Position numbers and translations under genes: made by a program. A DNA stretch of 16,182 nucleotides. It comes from Sphaerochaeta sp. (GTDB lineage Bacteria > Spirochaetota > Spirochaetia > Sphaerochaetales > Sphaerochaetaceae). Below, one piece after another: positions 6,373 through 13,727 of the stretch. Position 1 is the first letter of the stretch, and every line of letters starts with the position of its first letter. The stretch is from assembly GCA_023228445.1 (NCBI GenBank), contig JALOBD010000035.1:1-16182 (forward strand), written 5' to 3'. A model generated the notes under the pieces. That model did no database searches. It was given only the letters and a program-made list of their open reading frames with translations, and had not been told where the DNA came from.

Positions 6373-7158
6373 ATGAACAAGATTGCGTTGGTGACAGGGG
6401 CGAGCAAGGGAATTGGGCAGGCCATTGCCATCGAACTGGCGGCCAATGGCTACGATGTCGCCATCAATTACAACCGCAGTGAAGCGTCGGCGCTCGAGAC
6501 GAAGAAGATCATCGAGGGGATGGGGAGGCGAGCGGAGGTCTACCAAGCCGATGTGGGCGACGTCGCCTCGATTGAGCGGATGTTCGACCACTTCACCGCT
6601 GACTTCTCGACCATCGATTGCCTGGTGAACAATGCTGGCGTCAGCATGTTCGCCCCGATTCTCGAGGCACGCGAAGAGATGTGGGATACGATCAACAACA
6701 TCGACTGGAAGGGAACATACTTTTGTACCCAACACGCTGCACGGCTCATGGTCGCCCAGCAAAAACCCGGTGTGATCATCAATATCTCCTCCAACCAAAA
6801 GGAGAGCTGTTGGCCGACGGCGAGCATCTACGGGCCGGTCAAGGCAGCAATCGCCAAGTTCAGCGAACACGCTGCCATTGAGCTTGCCCGCTATGGCATC
6901 AGGGTACTCTCGATCGCCCCGGGGTACACCGATGTGGGATGGCCCGTCGACGACCCCATCCACGATGCCAAACAGAAGATCCCGAGCAGGCGGTTCGCCA
7001 CACCAGAGGAGATAGCCCGCGTGGTTCGGCATTTGGTCTCGGATGACTTTGCCTATATGGTGGGCACATCACTGGTCATCGACGGCGGGGCAGTGCTCCC
7101 CGTCCTCACCGAGACCGATATGGATACCAGCTGGTCATCCACCGCCTTTGGTGAATGA
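6373..7158 (+). CDS. SDR-family oxidoreductase, probable sugar 1-dehydrogenase
   Basis: Classical short-chain dehydrogenase of 261 residues, predicted cytosolic. It has the NAD(P)-binding TGASKGIG (residues 8-15), NNAG, the catalytic Ser in NISSN, YGPVK as the YxxxK pair, and the family's C-terminal GTSLVIDGG. The stretch ISSNQKESCWP preceding the active Tyr resembles bacterial glucose 1-dehydrogenases. Sitting between an AraF-like receptor and a galactonate dehydratase, it most likely oxidises the imported aldose to a lactone, the first step of a non-phosphorylative pathway. The substrate cannot be fixed from sequence; galactose is the best guess from context. The start at 6373 follows AGGGGGAAG, which is part of a hairpin. 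The dgoD gene follows after 31 nt. Confidence 0.85.
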   Translation: MNKIALVTGASKGIGQAIAIELAANGYDVAINYNRSEASALETKKIIEGMGRRAEVYQADVGDVASIERMFDHFTADFSTIDCLVNNAGVSMFAPILEAREEMWDTINNIDWKGTYFCTQHAARLMVAQQKPGVIINISSNQKESCWPTASIYGPVKAAIAKFSEHAAIELARYGIRVLSIAPGYTDVGWPVDDPIHDAKQKIPSRRFATPEEIARVVRHLVSDDFAYMVGTSLVIDGGAVLPVLTETDMDTSWSSTAFGE

Positions 7159-7189
7159 GCAGGCAGAGCGAAGAGCAGGAGGGAGAGCG

Positions 7190-8326
7190 ATGAAGATAAC
7201 CAACGTAGAGGTGTTCCACGTCAAGCCACGATGGACGTTCGTCAAGGTGAGCACCGATGAGGGAATCACCGGATGGGGAGAGGCGATGGTCGAAGGCCGG
7301 GCCCGGACCGTCGAGACAGCTGTCATGGAGCACGCGCCGTTTCTCATCGGCCAGGATCCGAGCCGGATTGAATATCTCTGGCAATCCATGTACCGCAACA
7401 CCTTCTACCGTGGAGGGATTGTCCTGGTCAGCGCCATCAGTGGCATCGAGCAGGCGCTCTGGGACATCAAGGGCAAAGCATTGGGAGCGCCGATATACGA
7501 GCTGATGGGAGGCGTCTACCGTAGCAAGATCAGGATCTACGGCCACTGCTGGGGAGCAACCACCGAAAAGATCATCACCCGAGCCTTGGAGCGACAAGAG
7601 AAGGGGTTCACAGCGATAAAGATCCTGTTGGAACCATATACGGCAAACCGAGGGGTCAAGCGCTACATCGAAGACCAGATCACCCGCTTTGCCCAGATCA
7701 GGGAGGCGGTCGGTGATGAGATGGACATCGCAATTGATTTTCACGGCCGGGTCAACCCCGACTTGGCGATCCAGATCATCGATGGGTTGACACCCTATCG
7801 GCCTCTGTTCATCGAAGAGGCCTGTCTTCCCGAGAACAGTGAGGCGATGGGGCTCATTGCGCAAAAGACGCTGCTGCCGTTGGCAACCGGTGAGCGCTTG
7901 GTCACCCGATTCGGCATCAAGAACCTGCTCGAATCACACGCCGTCTCGGTGATCCAGCCCGATCTCTGCCACGCAGGAGGAATTGCAGAGGTTCGCAGGA
8001 TGGCGGCAATGGCCGAGACGTACTACGTCAAGATCGCCCCCCACAACCCCCTTGGACCCATTTCGCTGGCCGCCAACATCCAACTGGCTGCCTGTACACC
8101 AAACTTCTTGATCTGCGAGCACTTCGGGATGAAGGAGGAGTGGGATATTGGCTCGGGATACCTCAAGACCCCCTTTGTGATAGAGGATGGCTATATCACC
8201 ATTCCCACTGCCGCCGGCCTCGGCATCGAGGTCGACGAGGAGGTCATAGCCGAACGGGCCTACCCAGGGGATTGGGACTCCCCACGCCACTATGCCGATG
8301 ATGACCTGACGATCGTTGATTGGTAA
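7190..8326 (+). CDS. dgoD: D-galactonate dehydratase-type enolase-superfamily enzyme
   Basis: Mandelate-racemase subgroup dehydratase, 378 residues, expected to convert D-galactonate (or a closely related aldonate) to the 2-keto-3-deoxy acid in the cytosol. The N-terminal cap has PRWTFVKVSTDEGITGWGE and EGRARTVE. The barrel carries D183 and H185 (IDFHGRV), E209 (FIEEACLPEN), E235 (TGERLVTRF), D258 (IQPDLCHAGGI) and H285 (APHNPLGP). As I recall E. coli DgoD, its Mg ligands and catalytic His residues fall at the same numbers. The start at 7190 follows AGGAGGGAG; the reading frame stays open further upstream without a good SD. It is the last gene of the araF-SDR-dgoD unit, which lacks a KDGal kinase or aldolase in this window. 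Other aldonate specificities within the subgroup remain possible. Confidence 0.87.
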   Translation: MKITNVEVFHVKPRWTFVKVSTDEGITGWGEAMVEGRARTVETAVMEHAPFLIGQDPSRIEYLWQSMYRNTFYRGGIVLVSAISGIEQALWDIKGKALGAPIYELMGGVYRSKIRIYGHCWGATTEKIITRALERQEKGFTAIKILLEPYTANRGVKRYIEDQITRFAQIREAVGDEMDIAIDFHGRVNPDLAIQIIDGLTPYRPLFIEEACLPENSEAMGLIAQKTLLPLATGERLVTRFGIKNLLESHAVSVIQPDLCHAGGIAEVRRMAAMAETYYVKIAPHNPLGPISLAANIQLAACTPNFLICEHFGMKEEWDIGSGYLKTPFVIEDGYITIPTAAGLGIEVDEEVIAERAYPGDWDSPRHYADDDLTIVDW

Positions 8327-8339
8327 GTCTCTCAGCGAA

Positions 8340-8420
8340 CCTCCCGTTGCCCAACGGAGGGTGGCCCCCTGACACGTCTTCGCTCCTTCGCGATAGCGCA
8401 CCCGATGGAAGTCAGGGGGC
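8340..8420 (+). terminator. Tandem hairpins after dgoD, probable transcript end
   Basis: A short hairpin (8340-8360, about 8 pairs with one bulge, loop GCCC) begins 13 nt after the dgoD stop. It is followed by a perfect 10-bp inverted repeat, GCCCCCTGAC (8364-8373) with GTCAGGGGGC (8411-8420), around 37 nt. A pyrimidine-rich stretch with several Ts follows (8421-8440). The loop is longer than in a standard intrinsic terminator, so function as terminator is likely but not certain. Confidence 0.5.
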
Positions 8421-8569
8421 TTCCTCTTCCTTTTCTCCTTCGAGCTCTCCCCGCCCTTCCGTCCATCCGACTGCACTTCTCAAGCCTTGTGGAAATGTTC
8501 ATATTGTTTGAATGGATGGGATTCTCATTCTCAGCTCAGTTCTCTTTCTCTCATGTTGCCAAAATCCGA
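8421..8569. other. Intergenic remainder between the dgoD and TTT operons
   Basis: Apart from the hairpins before it and the promoter and operator after it, this part of the 319-nt gap shows no convincing coding frame or RNA gene. It is pyrimidine-rich up to about 8480 and then more AT-rich, consistent with a promoter-proximal region. Confidence 0.5.
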
Positions 8570-8598
8570 TTGACAATTCTCATCGGTGATGATATGGT
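8570..8598 (+). promoter_or_regulatory. Sigma70-like promoter of the dehydratase-TTT operon
   Basis: A perfect -35 TTGACA (8570-8575) is followed by 17 nt and then TATGGT (8593-8598, 4 of 6 matches to TATAAT). Transcription would begin near 8604, about 40 nt before the ATG at 8646. This also argues against the upstream ATG at 8586. Confidence 0.65.
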
Positions 8599-8601
8599 GC
8601 T

Positions 8602-8623
8602 CCTGTATGAGCTGTAATACAGG
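8602..8623. promoter_or_regulatory. Palindromic operator candidate at the transcription start
   Basis: CCTGTAT (8602-8608) and ATACAGG (8617-8623) form a perfect 7-bp inverted repeat with an 8-nt spacer, centred on about 8612, just downstream of the -10 element. A protein bound here would block the promoter. The operon's own GntR-family regulator (12807-13499) is the natural candidate, but this is inference. Confidence 0.55.
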
Positions 8624-8645
8624 TAATTCAGGCAGGGAGCATCCG

Positions 8646-9788
8646 ATGATCATTGAGAAGATTTCCGTAGTGAGAATGACGTTTATACGAGAAGTTTGGG
8701 ATTTGGTGGTCATCGATACCAACGAGGGAGTGCGTGGATGGGGCGAAGTCACCGGCTCGATGAACATCGAGGCAGTGGCAGCAATCATTGATTCATTCGA
8801 TACCCGTCTCAAGGGCCTCGATGCGACACACCGTCTGGAGTGCCTCAAGGTGCTGAATCGGTGGAGCTACCCCTCCCCACTGGAGATGAGAACGTACATG
8901 ACGGCGCTCAGTGGCTTGGACCAAGCCCTCTGGGATCTCTCTGCCAAGGCGCTGGGCATACCGCTTCACACTGCCTACGGGGCAAAGGGTGTGGAGTCGG
9001 TCCCCCTCTATGCAAACCTCAACAAAGCGTTGCGCAAGGACCGGGACGAGGCGATACTCGCAGAGCATGGGCGCAAAGCCTTTGAAGAGGGGTTCTCCAT
9101 CATCAAGTGCACACCATTTGATGAGAGCGAGCCCGACTTCCTCTTCAACAACCTCTCAAACGCCTTCAAGAAGATCAGTGCCTTGACCGACCATGTGGAT
9201 ATCAGTCGCATCGCCATCGATTGCCATCGACGGTTCACTCGCACTTCCCTTGACTCGATGCTCACCGCCCTCCTCGCCCAATTCGGCACCCCCTTCTGGA
9301 TCGAGGACGGCCTTGATACGGCCCACCAGGAGGAGCTGCCCATCTTCAAGGCACGCTATCCACAGCTCAGATTTGCCGGTGGGGAGGATGCGATCACCAG
9401 TTGTGAAATTCAGCGCCTGGTCGACTCCTCCACCTACGATGTGATCATGCCTGATGTGAAGTACATGGGCGGTCCGAGCGTACTCCTTCCGCTCATGTGC
9501 TTTGGAGAGCGTTCGGGCAAGCACGTGTCACTGCACAATCCCAACGGCCTTGTCGCCACGGCCCACAGCGCCCACTTGAGCGCACTGCTCACCAAGGGCA
9601 TGCCGATGGAGTTCCCCTACCGTGCAAATATCGGGCGAGAGGAGCTTGCAAGCCCGACCGAAACGGTTGAGGGCGGTGCTTATCACTTCAACGACGAGCC
9701 GGGTATCGGCGTCGAGATCACCAAGGAAGCACTCAAAGAGTATGGCGCTACCTATACCAAGGGATCTTGGAAACCAATACAAGGGTGA
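8646..9788 (+). CDS. Enolase-superfamily (mandelate racemase subgroup) dehydratase, specificity unknown
   Basis: Cytosolic Mg-dependent enzyme of 380 residues that should abstract an alpha proton from a carboxylate, most likely dehydrating a sugar acid. Candidate catalytic residues are K154 (IIKCTPF), D192 and H194 (IDCHRRF), E220 (FWIED), E247 (AGGEDA), D270 (IMPDVKYMGG) and H297 (SLHNPNG), giving a full metal triad plus the Asp-His pair. It is clearly not a copy of the dgoD product upstream; motifs differ throughout. I cannot assign a substrate. The start at 8646 is chosen over an upstream ATG at 8586 because GGGAG (8635-8639) precedes it and the predicted promoter lies between the two. It ends 6 nt before tctB, so enzyme and transporter are co-expressed. 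Confidence 0.85.
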   Translation: MIIEKISVVRMTFIREVWDLVVIDTNEGVRGWGEVTGSMNIEAVAAIIDSFDTRLKGLDATHRLECLKVLNRWSYPSPLEMRTYMTALSGLDQALWDLSAKALGIPLHTAYGAKGVESVPLYANLNKALRKDRDEAILAEHGRKAFEEGFSIIKCTPFDESEPDFLFNNLSNAFKKISALTDHVDISRIAIDCHRRFTRTSLDSMLTALLAQFGTPFWIEDGLDTAHQEELPIFKARYPQLRFAGGEDAITSCEIQRLVDSSTYDVIMPDVKYMGGPSVLLPLMCFGERSGKHVSLHNPNGLVATAHSAHLSALLTKGMPMEFPYRANIGREELASPTETVEGGAYHFNDEPGIGVEITKEALKEYGATYTKGSWKPIQG

Positions 9789-9794
9789 GGAACT

Positions 9795-10253
9795 ATGAGC
9801 AACGAACGACGTTCATCAAATGCAGAAGTGTATATCTCCCTGATGATGTTCCTGGTCACCGGGGTCTTGGGGTGGCAGATTACCCAGATCACCGTTTCGC
9901 AAAGCAGGATCTTTCCCATCTTCATTTTCATCTTGATGGCGGTGTGCGCGGTGGTCCAGTTCTCTCTTGCAGTGACCAAGAGAGAGGTTACCGACATGAA
10001 CTCCATTACGTTCACGCTCCGGGAAGGCCTCTTCGTCGCGGCCCTGGTGCTGACCTACCCCCTGTATGGAATCCTGGGCTTCTACATGACGATCCTGCTC
10101 TTGGCCATCATCGTCTCGTTGATAACAATTGTGCCATCCCCCTCAAGAACTGTACTGGTGATGCTCGCCTACTCTGTCATCTTGACGCTCTTCTGTTACG
10201 TATGCTTCACCGTGATTTTAGGAATGCAGACACCGGTGGGTGTCTTGATATAG
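9795..10253 (+). CDS. tctB: Tripartite tricarboxylate transporter, small membrane subunit TctB
   Basis: Small inner-membrane subunit of a TTT-family secondary transporter, 152 residues with about four hydrophobic segments (roughly 14-32, 38-60, 76-118 as a split pair and 121-148). TctB proteins are short and poorly conserved; the call rests on size, topology and position directly before TctC and TctA genes. GTGAGGAA, which includes the TGA stop of the dehydratase, provides the ribosome-binding site. Its own TAG stop overlaps the AGGAGG of tctC, a sign of tight co-translation. It is thought to work with TctA to move a carboxylate using an ion gradient. Confidence 0.85.
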   Translation: MSNERRSSNAEVYISLMMFLVTGVLGWQITQITVSQSRIFPIFIFILMAVCAVVQFSLAVTKREVTDMNSITFTLREGLFVAALVLTYPLYGILGFYMTILLLAIIVSLITIVPSPSRTVLVMLAYSVILTLFCYVCFTVILGMQTPVGVLI

Positions 10254-10262
10254 GAGGAATTT

Positions 10263-11234
10263 ATGAGAAAAGTAGTGGTTGCAATCCTTTCCGTATTGCT
10301 GGTCTCGACCCTGCTCTTTGCCCAAGGCAGAGGAGAGCGTGACGCCCAATACCCCACCAAGGGAATCCAGTTCATCGTCCCCTACGCCGCAGGCGGCGGG
10401 ACGGACAGCCTCATGCGCTTGTTGGCCAAGGCGATGGAGGATGAGCTGGGACAGTCGGTCACGATCGTGAACAAGGCGGGTGGGCTTGGCCAGGTTGGCC
10501 TGACGGAGCTCGCCAGAGCCAAGAGTGACGGCTATACCATCGGTGCCCTCTCAAACCTTGATCACATCCTGGTCCTCTTCACCAGTGACAACGTCAGTTA
10601 CGACTACGACTCACTGGAGTACCTTGGCGCGATCAATACAACAGCTAACATCATGTACGCCAACACCAAGAATACCGGGTTCACCTCGGTGGAGCAGATG
10701 CTATCGTACGCAAAACAGAATCCGGGACGGTTGACTGTCTCCATCTCCGGCAAAACCCACTTGGCTGAGGTCGCGCTCCTCGAGCAGGCCACCGGTATCA
10801 CACTGACTCCGGTCATGCAGAGCAGCGGAAACGACTCCCTCAAGGCAATCCTCGGCGGACACGTCGACCTTGCGGTCATGGACAAGAACTTCGTGGCGCA
10901 AGTCGAAGGCCAAGGCGTTGTCCCATTGGCCGCATTCTCCGATGAGCGGGTGGTCCCGGTCACCGATGTGCCGACCTTCCACGAGCTGGGCTATAACATT
11001 GCCACGGAGACATACCGGGTGATGGTTGCCCCCAAGGGAACGCCGGCTGAGATCTGTACCCTGTTGACAGAGACGATCAAAAAAGTTTCCTCAACCGATG
11101 AGTTCATCGAGAAGATGCGGAACATGAGCGAAAACTACCGGTTCCTTGACGCAGAACAAGTGAAGGCACGCCTTGACAACGACTATCGTGCTGTCGAGAA
11201 GTTGCTGGAAGAAGTTCCCGGCGCTTTCAACTGA
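10263..11234 (+). CDS. tctC: Tripartite tricarboxylate transporter, periplasmic solute receptor TctC
   Basis: Periplasmic receptor (Bug/TctC family) of 323 residues that captures a carboxylate and delivers it to TctAB. The signal peptide MRKVVVAILSVLLVSTLLFA is followed by QGRGERD. The mature part opens with the family motif YPTKGIQFIVPYAAGGGTDSLMR, continues with ...NKAGGLGQVG and ends with a helix-rich tail, in line with the usual length of about 320. Ribosome-binding site AGGAGG (10252-10257) is ideal and overlaps the tctB stop. Substrate is unknown; TTT receptors bind citrate, aromatic acids and sugar acids among others. The dehydratase encoded first in the operon suggests a hydroxylated sugar acid. 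Confidence 0.92.
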   Translation: MRKVVVAILSVLLVSTLLFAQGRGERDAQYPTKGIQFIVPYAAGGGTDSLMRLLAKAMEDELGQSVTIVNKAGGLGQVGLTELARAKSDGYTIGALSNLDHILVLFTSDNVSYDYDSLEYLGAINTTANIMYANTKNTGFTSVEQMLSYAKQNPGRLTVSISGKTHLAEVALLEQATGITLTPVMQSSGNDSLKAILGGHVDLAVMDKNFVAQVEGQGVVPLAAFSDERVVPVTDVPTFHELGYNIATETYRVMVAPKGTPAEICTLLTETIKKVSSTDEFIEKMRNMSENYRFLDAEQVKARLDNDYRAVEKLLEEVPGAFN

Positions 11235-11256
11235 GAATAACCAGACGAGGTCCCCA

Positions 11257-12747
11257 ATGCACTACATCATCGACGCTTTTTCAACAATCTTTACTCCAAT
11301 GGGTCTGCTCTTGAATGTTGTTGGGGTTGTCTTGGGAATACTCTTTGGGGCTCTGCCTGGTTTGAATGGTGTGGTGGGGGTAGCACTGCTACTCCCACTC
11401 ACCTACAATATGCACCCCTCCTTCGGCTTGATCATGCTCGGAGGGCTCTACATGGGGGCTACCTACGGAGGGTCGATCTCAGCGATTCTGCTCAATTGCC
11501 CCGGCACGGGTGAAGCAGCGTGTACTGCATTGAACGGCAATCCGATGGCGCGCCAGGGGCGAGCCAGGGAAGCGCTCGGCTACTCTGTCCTCTCCAGTGG
11601 ATTCGGAGGATTGTTTGGGGTCATCATCATGCTCCTCTTCACCCCGGTCTTGGCCAAGTTTGCACTGAAGTTCGGACCTGCTGAACAATTTCTTGTGTGT
11701 GTGATGGGGTTGGCGGTAGTCGGCAGCCTGATGGGAAAGAGTGCCGCAAAGGGCTTTTTCTCTGTAGCCTTCGGTTTGATCCTGTCGGTCGTGGGGATGG
11801 ACGTCACGTCGGTGAACTATCGTCTCTCCTTTGGTAATATGCATCTTCAAGCAGGCCTGGACCTGATCCCCATCAGTGTCGGGATCTTTGCAATTGCAGA
11901 GATGCTCTCCCTGTTGACCAATCAGGTTACCGGAAATCTCATCTCTGAGGCACAGGATGACTACAAACCGATGGCGGTGGTCAAAGAGCTTGCCCGTCGT
12001 TGGCAAATCCTCTTGAAGTCTTCGATTATCGGCACGATCATCGGTATTCTTCCCGGAACCGGCGGAGCGATCGCCGCATTCATCTCATATGGTGAGGCAA
12101 AACGCAGCAGCACGGAACGGAAACAATTTGGATCTGGTGCCATCGATGGCATCATCGCACCAGAATCAGCCAACAACGCAGCCGTTGGAGGATCGTTCGT
12201 TCCACTGCTCTCTCTGGGTATCCCCGGCTCGGCGACCAGTGCAATCATCTTCGGTGCACTGACTGTCCATGGCATGGTTCCGGGCCCGAAGCTCTTCAAC
12301 GAGCACACCGATGTCGTCTATGCCTTGATGTTGGGGTTGCTCCTGAGCGTCATCATCATGGTTGTGTTGGGGATGTCGGGAACTCGGTTGTTCACCAAGA
12401 TCTTGAAGGTCAACGTAAAGTACATCATCCCGGCGGTAATCGCACTCTCGATCTTTGGTGCCTACAGTGCACGCAACAGTCTCTTCGACGTGCTTGTTGC
12501 AATCGTCTTTGGGGTCATCGGCCTCGTTTTCAAGCGAGCGAGGATTCCCGTGGCGCCTGCCGTCCTCGGCATGATCTTAGGGAGCATGACTGAACAGAAT
12601 CTCCGTCAATCGATGGTGATCGCTTCGGCAAAGGGTCTGAATATTTTCGCCTATATTGTGTTCAGGCCGATATCCATTGTACTATTGGTCTTGATCGGAC
12701 TCCTCATTATCGGCAATCTCAAGACGAATCTTCGTGGAGATGAGTAA
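11257..12747 (+). CDS. tctA: Tripartite tricarboxylate transporter, large membrane subunit TctA
   Basis: Main channel subunit of the TTT transporter, 496 residues and strongly hydrophobic (about 10-12 membrane segments). Both family signatures are present. The N-terminal half has FGALPGLNGVVGVALLLPLT and YMGATYGGSISAILLNCPGTGEA...LNGNPMARQG. The second half has GILPGTGGAIAAFISYGEAKRSS, APESANNAAVGGSFVPLL and LGIPGSATSAIIFGAL. The start at 11257 (MHYIIDAF) is chosen because it follows the tctC stop by 22 nt and has GAGG (11246-11249). A frame open further upstream would overlap tctC and lacks an SD. It completes the transporter. Confidence 0.94.
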   Translation: MHYIIDAFSTIFTPMGLLLNVVGVVLGILFGALPGLNGVVGVALLLPLTYNMHPSFGLIMLGGLYMGATYGGSISAILLNCPGTGEAACTALNGNPMARQGRAREALGYSVLSSGFGGLFGVIIMLLFTPVLAKFALKFGPAEQFLVCVMGLAVVGSLMGKSAAKGFFSVAFGLILSVVGMDVTSVNYRLSFGNMHLQAGLDLIPISVGIFAIAEMLSLLTNQVTGNLISEAQDDYKPMAVVKELARRWQILLKSSIIGTIIGILPGTGGAIAAFISYGEAKRSSTERKQFGSGAIDGIIAPESANNAAVGGSFVPLLSLGIPGSATSAIIFGALTVHGMVPGPKLFNEHTDVVYALMLGLLLSVIIMVVLGMSGTRLFTKILKVNVKYIIPAVIALSIFGAYSARNSLFDVLVAIVFGVIGLVFKRARIPVAPAVLGMILGSMTEQNLRQSMVIASAKGLNIFAYIVFRPISIVLLVLIGLLIIGNLKTNLRGDE

Positions 12748-12752
12748 CGTGG

Positions 12753-12777
12753 AGGGCCGATACGGGGAAGCGGCCCT
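12753..12777 (+). terminator. Hairpin between tctA and the GntR gene
   Basis: AGGGCCG (12753-12759) pairs perfectly with CGGCCCT (12771-12777) around an 11-nt loop, followed by only three Ts. It starts 6 nt after the tctA stop and could be a partial terminator or a mRNA 3'-end stabiliser that lowers regulator expression relative to the transporter. Confidence 0.5.
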
Positions 12778-12806
12778 TTGGAGCCAGAGTCTGATGCAGG
12801 AGAGAG

Positions 12807-13499
12807 ATGCAGCACGTACGCTTCGTATCCGATGACATCTACCATGAGATATTGGAAAATATCCGTGGCGGTCTTTGGAAGATTGGGGACAAGATTCCCT
12901 CTGAGAACAAGATAGCTAAAGAGTATTCCATCAGCAGAGTGAGTGTACGCGCTGCCATCCATAAGTTGCAGGCACAGGGAATCCTCATCACCAGACCGGG
13001 GATTGGATCCTTCATCGTCAAAGACTCCCAGGAGATTGACCAGGGATCGTTCAATGAAAAACTGCTCGACCTGAGCGCCGATGACTATCGTCACATGATC
13101 GAGCTACGGCGAGCCCTTGAGTTCACGAGCATCGAACTGCTGTGTGAGAACGGCAGCCAAGAGGATATCGACCGCCTCCGCTCTGCCTTGAGCGATCTGG
13201 AGGCTGCCAGCGATGCCAAGGGCTACGTCGATGCCGATTTCGACTTCCACTACTCGATCATCCTCGGGTCCCACAATCCCATCTTCAAGAATGTCTACGA
13301 TTTGATCAAGGAACAAATCTATAAGTACTTCTACGAGCTGTCGGGCGAGAATCGTGACAACAACTGGGACAATGCCATCATCAACCATCAAAAGATTCTG
13401 AACGCCATCGAGGAGCGAGATGCAAAGAGAGCGATCAAGATCATCGAGGGCACGTTCGAGTTCAATCTGAATAGGCTGAGCAAATACTTCAAACAGTAG
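12807..13499 (+). CDS. GntR-family transcriptional regulator, FadR subgroup
   Basis: DNA-binding regulator of 230 residues. The N-terminal winged helix (about 6-72) has the GntR pattern KIGDKIPSENKIAKEYSISRVSVRAAIHKL..QGIL and GIGSFIV. The C-terminal all-helical FCD domain (about 95-225) has D144 and H148 in DADFDFHYSI and H194 in INHQKIL. The third metal-binding His usual near the C terminus is absent: no His follows H194. FCD domains bind small carboxylates, often through a metal, so the ligand is probably the transported acid or its dehydration product. The start follows AGGAGAG. It is the last gene of the dehydratase-TTT operon; the palindrome at 8602-8623 is its likely operator. Confidence 0.9.
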   Translation: MQHVRFVSDDIYHEILENIRGGLWKIGDKIPSENKIAKEYSISRVSVRAAIHKLQAQGILITRPGIGSFIVKDSQEIDQGSFNEKLLDLSADDYRHMIELRRALEFTSIELLCENGSQEDIDRLRSALSDLEAASDAKGYVDADFDFHYSIILGSHNPIFKNVYDLIKEQIYKYFYELSGENRDNNWDNAIINHQKILNAIEERDAKRAIKIIEGTFEFNLNRLSKYFKQ

Positions 13500-13508
13500 G
13501 GGTGATTG

Positions 13509-13530
13509 GAGCCGGATGAAAAATCGGCTC
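13509..13530 (+). terminator. Hairpin after the GntR gene, possible terminator
   Basis: GAGCCG (13509-13514) pairs with CGGCTC (13525-13530) around a 10-nt A-rich loop, 9 nt after the regulator stop. No T-run follows, so termination strength is doubtful; the position at the end of the operon is what supports it. Confidence 0.4.
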
Positions 13531-13727
13531 TTACCTGGTCAGAGGTCCTGCTTTCTATCGTCTAAGCGCTTGGCCGGCAATTACCTTAACGGGCCTCCTC
13601 TCCTTACTTTCTCGTATCCTTCACGACGACCACAATCATCCACATCCCAATTGTTCTTCAACTCGACCATTGTTCAACTTTCCACTATCGCTGACTGTGC
13701 AATCTTTGCTATAGAATTATCTGCCGG
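13531..13727. other. Non-coding stretch between the GntR gene and the transposase remnant
   Basis: About 200 nt with no convincing gene, RBS or structured RNA. It contains an imperfect repeat, ATTGTTC(TT)CAACT at 13650-13663 and 13669-13679. The base composition is more AT-rich than in the transposase remnant that follows, so the IS junction lies near its right end. Confidence 0.5.

Noticed and set aside
5340..6446. A 368-codon minus-strand open frame opposite the araF-like gene
   Set aside because: It is antisense to a well-matched receptor gene and spans its promoter-distal junction; composition artefact of GC-rich third positions.
8586..8645. Upstream ATG extending the second enolase-superfamily protein by 20 residues
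   Set aside because: The extension (MMIWCSCMSCNTGNS) is not family-like, lacks an SD, and would begin before the predicted transcription start.
13650..13679. Imperfect repeat ATTGTTC(TT)CAACT
   Set aside because: Only two short copies in a low-complexity area; no array, no spacer regularity, not a CRISPR or attachment site.
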